NCBI RefSeq assembly: GCF_010723305.1
Contig: NZ_BLKW01000002.1
Coordinates: forward strand, 248,001 to 312,000
Length of the DNA: 64,000 nt
Source: Mycobacterium botniense
GTDB lineage: Bacteria > Actinomycetota > Actinomycetes > Mycobacteriales > Mycobacteriaceae
Reading direction: 5' to 3'
The stretch's first letter is position 1. The number at the start of each line of letters is the position of its first letter. Position numbers and translations under genes: made by a program. Below the pieces are notes generated by a model. It did no database searches, was not told where the DNA came from, and saw only the letters and a program-made list of their open reading frames with translations. This document shows, piece by piece, positions 59,445 to 64,000 of the stretch.

Positions 59445-60286
59445 CGCTGCTCGGCCAGCTCGACAACATTGGTCAGTAAAAACGCGCGGGTCAGCGGCCC
59501 GACACCGCCGGGATTCGGGGACACATAACCGGCGACCTGCCACACATCGGGGTGCACGTCGCCGACGAGCCCGTCATCGGTGCGGCTGACGCCGACGTCG
59601 ATGACCGCGGCGCCGGGACGCACCATGGCAGCGGTCAGCAGGTGGGGCACACCGACCGCAGCCACGATGATGTCAGCCTGTTTGGTCAACGCGGCAAGAT
59701 CGCGAGTTCTGGTGTGGCACAACGTCACCGTGGCGTTCTCCGAGCGGCGCGACAACAACAGGCCCAGTGGGCGGCCTACCGTGACCCCGCGGCCGATGAT
59801 GACCACATGCGCGCCGGCGATCTCAACGTCATAGCGCCGCAGCAAATGAACGATGCCCCGCGCCGTGCACGGCAGCGGCCCGGGCGTGCCGAGCACCAGC
59901 CGGCCCAGGTTCGTCGGGTGCAGACCGTCGACATCCTTGGCCGGGTCGATGCGCTCCAATGCGGCATTTTCGTCGAGATGCTTCGGCAGCGGCAACTGCA
60001 CAATGTAGCCGGTGCAGTCCGGGTTGGCGTTCAGCTCGTCGATGGTGTCGTTGAGCTTGGCCTGGCTGATGTCGGCGGGCAGATCGCGGCGGATCGAGGT
60101 GATTCCCACTGCGGCCGAGTCGGCGTGTTTACCCCGGACATAGGTCTGCGACCCGGGGTCGTCGCCGACCAGAATGGTGCCCAGACCCGGTGTGCGCCCC
60201 GATGCGGTCAATGCGGCCACCCGCCGCTTGAGGTCAACGAAGATCTCATCGCGGGTGGCCTTGCCGTCCAGCGTGATAGCAGCCAC
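59441..60286 (-). CDS. folD: Methylenetetrahydrofolate dehydrogenase/cyclohydrolase FolD
   Basis: 281 residues from the GTG at 60286, the same length as the M. tuberculosis enzyme. Interconverts 5,10-methylene- and 10-formyl-THF with NADP. Motifs: [14 protein letters not shown] (catalytic Lys), [33 protein letters not shown] and the nucleotide loop [20 protein letters not shown]-terminal [15 protein letters not shown]. Its folate product feeds methionine synthesis nearby. Confidence 0.96.
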   Translation of the reverse strand: MAAITLDGKATRDEIFVDLKRRVAALTASGRTPGLGTILVGDDPGSQTYVRGKHADSAAVGITSIRRDLPADISQAKLNDTIDELNANPDCTGYIVQLPLPKHLDENAALERIDPAKDVDGLHPTNLGRLVLGTPGPLPCTARGIVHLLRRYDVEIAGAHVVIIGRGVTVGRPLGLLLSRRSENATVTLCHTRTRDLAALTKQADIIVAAVGVPHLLTAAMVRPGAAVIDVGVSRTDDGLVGDVHPDVWQVAGYVSPNPGGVGPLTRAFLLTNVVELAEQR

Positions 60287-60345
60287 GCCTGACAGTCTGA
60301 CACCTGCCCGGCTGACCGTGGTGCCCGCCACCGTAGGCTGCTGCT

Positions 60346-61551
60346 ATGCCGGCCATCCCAGACGTGTTCGCCCCGGCCAAGCTCGGTCCGGTGATACTGC
60401 GCAACCGCATCATCAAGGCCGCGACATTCGAGGCGCGCACCCCCGACGCGCTGGTGACCGAGGACCTGATCACCTACCACCGGCTGCCGGCTGCCGGGGG
60501 GGTCGGTATGACGACCGTCGCGTATTGCGCAGTCTCCCCCGGCGGGCGTACAGCCGGCAATCAGATCTGGATGCGCCCCGAGGCCGTGCCGGGACTGCGC
60601 CGGCTCACCGAGGCCGTCCACGCCGAGGGCGCGGCGGTGAGCGCACAGATCGGGCACGCCGGCCCGGTGGCCGACGCCCGCTCCAACAAGGCCGCGGCAC
60701 TGGCGCCGGTGCGGTTTTTCAACCCGATCGCGATGCGGTTCGCCAGAAAAGCGACCCGCGACGACATCGACGAGGTCATCGCCGCCCACGCCAACGCGGC
60801 CCGGCTCGCCATCGACGCCGGTTTTGACGCCGTCGAAATCCATTTGGGCCACAACTATCTGGCCAGTTCGTTTCTGAGCCCCCTGATCAATCGCCGTGAC
60901 GACGAGTTCGGCGGCTCGCTGGAGAACCGCGCCAAAGTCGCCCGCGCTCTGGTGCTGGCGGTCCGCGGCGCGGTGGAAAAGGACGGCGCCGGGCGAATCG
61001 CTGTGACCGCCAAGCTCAACATGGCCGACGGTGTGCGCGGCGGCATCACGGTCGAAGAAGCGTTGACCACCGCGAAATGGCTGCAGGACGACGGCGGTTT
61101 GGATGCTCTTGAGCTGACCGCGGGCAGCTCGCTGGTCAACCCGATGTATCTGTTCCGCGGCGACGCGCCGGTCCGGGAGTTCGCCGCCGCGTTCACACCG
61201 CCGGTGCGCTGGGGTCTGCGCCTGACCGGCCGTCGCTTTCTGCGCCACTACCCCTACCGCGACACCTATCTGCTGCGTGAGGCCCGCCTGTTCCGGTCCG
61301 AGCTGTCGATGCCGCTGATTTTGTTGGGCGGTATCACGAACCGGGAATCGATGGAGCTGGCCATGGCGGAAGGATTCGAGTTCGTTGCGATGGCCCGGGC
61401 CCTGCTGGCCGAACCGGACTTGGTCAACCGGATCAAAGCCGAAGCCGGCGGGAGCGCAGTCCGCTCGGCCTGTATACATTGCAATCGATGCATGCCGACG
61501 ATCTACACCCGCACCCGCTGCGTGGTCACCGGAGCACCGGACACCTGCTGA
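60346..61551 (+). CDS. NADH:flavin oxidoreductase (old yellow enzyme family)
   Basis: 401 residues. The TIM-barrel FMN enzyme has FAPAKLGPVILRNRIIKAATFEA at the N-terminus, QIGHAGPVAD, EIHLGHNYLASSFLSPLINRRDDEFGGSLENR and LLGGITNRES. The C-terminal CIHCNRCMPTIYTRTRC is a compact cysteine cluster like the [4Fe-4S] site of 2,4-dienoyl-CoA reductases, but the usual second (FAD/NADPH) domain is absent. Corresponds to Rv3359. Divergent from folD with 59 bp between. Confidence 0.9.
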   Translation: MPAIPDVFAPAKLGPVILRNRIIKAATFEARTPDALVTEDLITYHRLPAAGGVGMTTVAYCAVSPGGRTAGNQIWMRPEAVPGLRRLTEAVHAEGAAVSAQIGHAGPVADARSNKAAALAPVRFFNPIAMRFARKATRDDIDEVIAAHANAARLAIDAGFDAVEIHLGHNYLASSFLSPLINRRDDEFGGSLENRAKVARALVLAVRGAVEKDGAGRIAVTAKLNMADGVRGGITVEEALTTAKWLQDDGGLDALELTAGSSLVNPMYLFRGDAPVREFAAAFTPPVRWGLRLTGRRFLRHYPYRDTYLLREARLFRSELSMPLILLGGITNRESMELAMAEGFEFVAMARALLAEPDLVNRIKAEAGGSAVRSACIHCNRCMPTIYTRTRCVVTGAPDTC

Positions 61552-61694
61552 CGATGCCCGCCGCGCACCGTCTAGCAAACATCGGCAGCCGGGGCCGGCG
61601 GTCGCGGCACCCCACGCACCAGACAGGTGCCAGTGCTGAACACTGTGGTGGGCGGTTCGGATCCCGCCGCGCCACAACCGATACAGTTGGTGCA

Positions 61695-61724
61695 ATGGTC
61701 AACCAGCTACAGTTGGTGCGATGA
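61695..61724 (+). CDS. Possible 9-codon leader peptide coupled to the FHA/ABC exporter
   Basis: ATG GTC ... CGA TGA encodes MVNQLQLVR, and its TGA overlaps the exporter ATG as ATGA. The segment lies in an imperfect 26-bp duplication (TACAGTTGGTGC at 61682-61693 and 61708-61719), so the same context precedes both ATGs. Neither ATG has a ribosome site. Coupling is inference. Confidence 0.35.
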   Translation: MVNQLQLVR

Positions 61725-64000
61725 CTCAAGCAGCCCCCCCCGTGCTGACCGTCCGCTATGACGGTGCCCAGCGCACATTTGCGGCCGGCCACGACGTGGT
61801 CATCGGGCGTGATCTGCGCGCCGACATCCGGATCACGCACCCGTTGATCTCCCGGGCACATCTGCTGCTGCGTTTCGATCAGGGCCGGTGGCTGGCGATC
61901 GACAATGGTTCCCTCAACGGGACTTTCGTCAACGGTCGCCGGGTACCCGTGGTCGATATCCACGACGGCCAAACCATCAACATCGGCAACCCCGACGGGC
62001 CACAGCTGACGTTCGAGGTCGGACGCCACGAGGGCATGGCCGGGCGCCCGCCGCGAACCCAGTCGATGCGCGTGCTGCAGCCCGGGGCGGCGCCGTCGCG
62101 GCCCCAGCCCGCGCGGCCGGGCGGGGGGTGGGCGCCGCCACCGCCGCCGCGCCCGCATCCCGGCGCGGCACCGCCTACCACCGCGGCACCGCCTACCACC
62201 GCGGCACCGCCTACCACCGCGGCGCCGCCTCCCACCGCGGTGCCGCCTACCACCGCGGCGCCGCCGCCTTCGGCGTATCCGAGCACCGGCGGGCAGCGAA
62301 CAGTCGGCTATCCGGCCAGCTCCCCGCAGCCCGCGCCGACGAACTGGCGAGCGCCCAGCGCGCCGCATCCGCCCGCGCCGCCGGCGTATCAGCCGCGGAC
62401 CGCGATGGCGCCCGCTGCCGCCAAACCTCCAGAAGTGTCCAACCTGGCGACCAAGATGATCCAGGCGCTGCGGCCCAGCACGGCGGCGCCGGAGAAACCG
62501 GCCGACTCGCTCACGATTGGCCGTGCCACCGACAACGACATCGTCATCCAAGATGTGCTGGCCTCCCGCCACCACGCCTTTTTGGTATCCACGCCGCTGG
62601 GCACCGAGATCCGCGATGCCCGCAGCATCAACGGAACCTTCGTCAACGGGGTCAGGGTCGGGTCGGCGATCTTGAACGAGGGCGATGTGGTCACCATCGG
62701 CAACGTCGACCTGGTGTTCAGCGAGGGCACTCTGGTGCGCCGCACCGAGGCCGCTGCCCGGACCGGCGGCCTCGAGGTGAACAGTGTCTGCTTCACTGTC
62801 GACGGGAAGCAACTGCTCGACCACATCGCGTTTACCGCCCGGCCGGGCACCCTGACCGCGATCATCGGCGGTTCGGGCGCCGGTAAAACCACACTGTCGC
62901 GGCTTATCGCCGGTTATACGCGTCCCAGCGCGGGCAATGTCACATTCGAGGGACATGACATCCACCGCGAATACGCGAGTATGCGCAGCAGGATCGGGAT
63001 GGTGCCGCAGGACGATGTGGTCCACCGTCAGCTCACGGTCAGCCAGGCGCTGGGCTATGCCGCTGAGCTGCGCCTGCCGCCGGACACCAGCAAGGCAGAC
63101 CGCGACCAGGCCGTCGCCCAGGTGCTCGAAGAGCTCGAACTGACCAAGCACGCCGGCACCCGCGTGGATAAGCTCTCCGGCGGCCAACGCAAACGCGCTT
63201 CGGTGGCGCTGGAACTGCTCACCGGGCCCTCGCTGCTGATTCTCGACGAGCCGACCACCGGCCTGGACCCGGCGCTGGACCGGCAGGTGATGCTGATGTT
63301 GCGGCAGCTGGCCGACGCCGGGCGCACCGTGCTCGTGGTGACGCACTCGGTGTCCTACCTCGACGTCTGCGACCAGCTGCTGCTGGTGGCGCCGGGGGGT
63401 AAAACGGCGTTCTTCGGCCCGCCCGCCCAGATCGAGTCCGCTTTTGGCACCCGCAACTGGGCCGACATCTTCGCTCAGGTGGGCGCCGACCCGGACGAGG
63501 CGAATCGCCGCTTCCTGGAAAGGGAACAACGGCGCAGAGAACCGGTGCTGACCGCTGAGGCTCCGGGCGATCTGGGCGAGCCGCCGCGCACCGACGTGTT
63601 GCGCCAGTTCTCCACGATTGCGCGCCGCCAGGTGCGGCTGGTCATCTCCGACCGCGGGTACACGGTGTTTTTGGCGGTGCTGCCGTTTCTGATCGGTGCG
63701 CTATCGCTGACCGTCAAGGGTCCCAAACCCGGGCTCGGTCCTGCCAGCCCCACCGGTCCGGCACCGACCGAACCGCAGTACATCATGGTGCTGCTGAACA
63801 TCGGCGCGGTGTTCATGGGCACCGCGTTGAGTATCCGGGACCTGATCGGGGAGCGCCCGATCTTCCAAAGAGAGCAGGCGGTGGGCCTGTCGACCAGGGC
63901 CTACCTGCTGGCCAAGGTTTGTGTATTCAGCGGGTTCGCGACGGTTGAGGCGGCGATCGCGACCGCGATCGTGATCGCCGGCAAGGGTGCGCCGACGGCG
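61721..64000 (+). CDS. FHA-domain ABC exporter, Rv1747-like, 3' partial
   Basis: The first 760 residues are in the window and the frame runs off the end (M. tuberculosis Rv1747: about 865). Order: FHA1 (about 8-100; VIGRDLRADIRITHPLISRAH, NGSLNGTFVNG), a Pro/Thr linker with APPTTA repeats, FHA2 (about 262-335; IGRATDNDIVIQDVLASRHH, NGTFVNG), an ABC ATPase (Walker A GGSGAGKTT near 383, signature LSGGQRKR, Walker B LLILDEPTTG) and the start of an ABC-2 permease (FLAVLPFLIGALSL, LIGERPIFQREQAVGLST). Rv1747 is phosphorylated by the kinase PknF on linker threonines read by its FHA domains and exports cell-wall glycolipid. Here it follows the Rv3359-like gene rather than pknF, so synteny breaks at about 61.6 kb. 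Confidence 0.93.
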   Translation, partial: MTQAAPPVLTVRYDGAQRTFAAGHDVVIGRDLRADIRITHPLISRAHLLLRFDQGRWLAIDNGSLNGTFVNGRRVPVVDIHDGQTINIGNPDGPQLTFEVGRHEGMAGRPPRTQSMRVLQPGAAPSRPQPARPGGGWAPPPPPRPHPGAAPPTTAAPPTTAAPPTTAAPPPTAVPPTTAAPPPSAYPSTGGQRTVGYPASSPQPAPTNWRAPSAPHPPAPPAYQPRTAMAPAAAKPPEVSNLATKMIQALRPSTAAPEKPADSLTIGRATDNDIVIQDVLASRHHAFLVSTPLGTEIRDARSINGTFVNGVRVGSAILNEGDVVTIGNVDLVFSEGTLVRRTEAAARTGGLEVNSVCFTVDGKQLLDHIAFTARPGTLTAIIGGSGAGKTTLSRLIAGYTRPSAGNVTFEGHDIHREYASMRSRIGMVPQDDVVHRQLTVSQALGYAAELRLPPDTSKADRDQAVAQVLEELELTKHAGTRVDKLSGGQRKRASVALELLTGPSLLILDEPTTGLDPALDRQVMLMLRQLADAGRTVLVVTHSVSYLDVCDQLLLVAPGGKTAFFGPPAQIESAFGTRNWADIFAQVGADPDEANRRFLEREQRRREPVLTAEAPGDLGEPPRTDVLRQFSTIARRQVRLVISDRGYTVFLAVLPFLIGALSLTVKGPKPGLGPASPTGPAPTEPQYIMVLLNIGAVFMGTALSIRDLIGERPIFQREQAVGLSTRAYLLAKVCVFSGFATVEAAIATAIVIAGKGAPTA
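62168..62257 (+). repeat. Five tandem 18-bp units encoding Ala-Pro-Pro-Thr-Thr-Ala
   Basis: GCACCGCCTACCACCGCG occurs three times unchanged, then twice with one or two substitutions; a degenerate sixth unit follows. It encodes residues about 150-179 of the exporter linker, the region where Rv1747 has its PknF phosphothreonines. DNA identity indicates recent slippage expansion. Confidence 0.85.

Noticed and set aside
61526..63529. 667-residue minus-strand frame opposite the FHA/ABC exporter
   Set aside because: Antisense shadow; the sense strand shows two FHA domains and an ABC ATPase.

Overview
The window is high-GC mycobacterial chromosome. Gene content and order follow the Mycobacterium tuberculosis accA3 - sigF - lat - lhr - glpD2 - deoD - sdh - dacB1 - nagA - trpS - icd - metC - folD segment (roughly the Rv3285 to Rv3359 interval). 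There are local losses, gains and strand changes, so this is a non-tuberculosis Mycobacterium, probably a slow grower because it carries a PGRS-type protein. The species cannot be fixed from the sequence. Orthologue names and M. tuberculosis lengths are from memory, not from a search. No rRNA, tRNA or CRISPR array was seen.

Layout. 1-5.1 kb: end of accA3 and a SigF module (STAS anti-anti-sigma gene tail-to-tail with sigF, anti-sigma rsbW, a clear SigF-type promoter, several small acidic or membrane proteins including a UsfY-like one). 5.3-10 kb: a lysine/2-aminoadipate catabolic block (lat, lrpA, a DUF1338 2-oxoadipate dioxygenase/decarboxylase and pcd). 10-17.7 kb: HDAC-like hydrolase, TetR regulator, Lhr helicase and Nei2 glycosylase. 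17.8-30 kb: pseudouridine synthase, glpD2, lpdA, a gamma-glutamylcyclotransferase-like protein, an AbiEi/DUF559-like protein, amiA1-amiB1, deoD, pmmB, upp and sapM. 30-38 kb: a conserved acidic protein, the cdd-deoA-add nucleoside salvage operon, and divergent sdhCDAB. 38.7-45.1 kb: aminotransferase, dacB1, and an amino-sugar operon (sugI, a SIS-domain isomerase/deaminase, nagA).

45.3-49.8 kb is the accessory island. It holds a frame-broken PGRS protein with a C-terminal YVTN beta-propeller, an IS3 remnant joined to an IS21 istA fragment, and a reductase pseudogene cut off by that fragment. 49.8-61.6 kb: YihY-type membrane protein, trpS, exonuclease III, an intact alpha/beta hydrolase, icd1, a SAM-IV riboswitch controlling metC-metX-methyltransferase, a DUF732 secreted protein, DUF3017, folD and an old-yellow-enzyme. 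61.7-64 kb: the N-terminal 760 residues of an Rv1747-type FHA/ABC exporter, running off the end.

How the genes work together. SigF, its kinase-fold antagonist and an adjacent STAS protein look like a partner-switching unit. Lat, Pcd and the DUF1338 enzyme can take lysine through aminoadipate semialdehyde and aminoadipate, with 2-oxoadipate going to 2-hydroxyglutarate; the transaminase step would be encoded elsewhere. Cdd, DeoA, Add, DeoD, PmmB and Upp form a nucleoside salvage neighbourhood. SugI, the SIS protein and NagA fit N-acetylglucosamine-6-phosphate use beside a cell-wall carboxypeptidase. The SAM-sensing leader ties methionine synthesis to SAM supply. Many adjacent genes share 1-4 bp stop/start overlaps, so translational coupling is the rule here.
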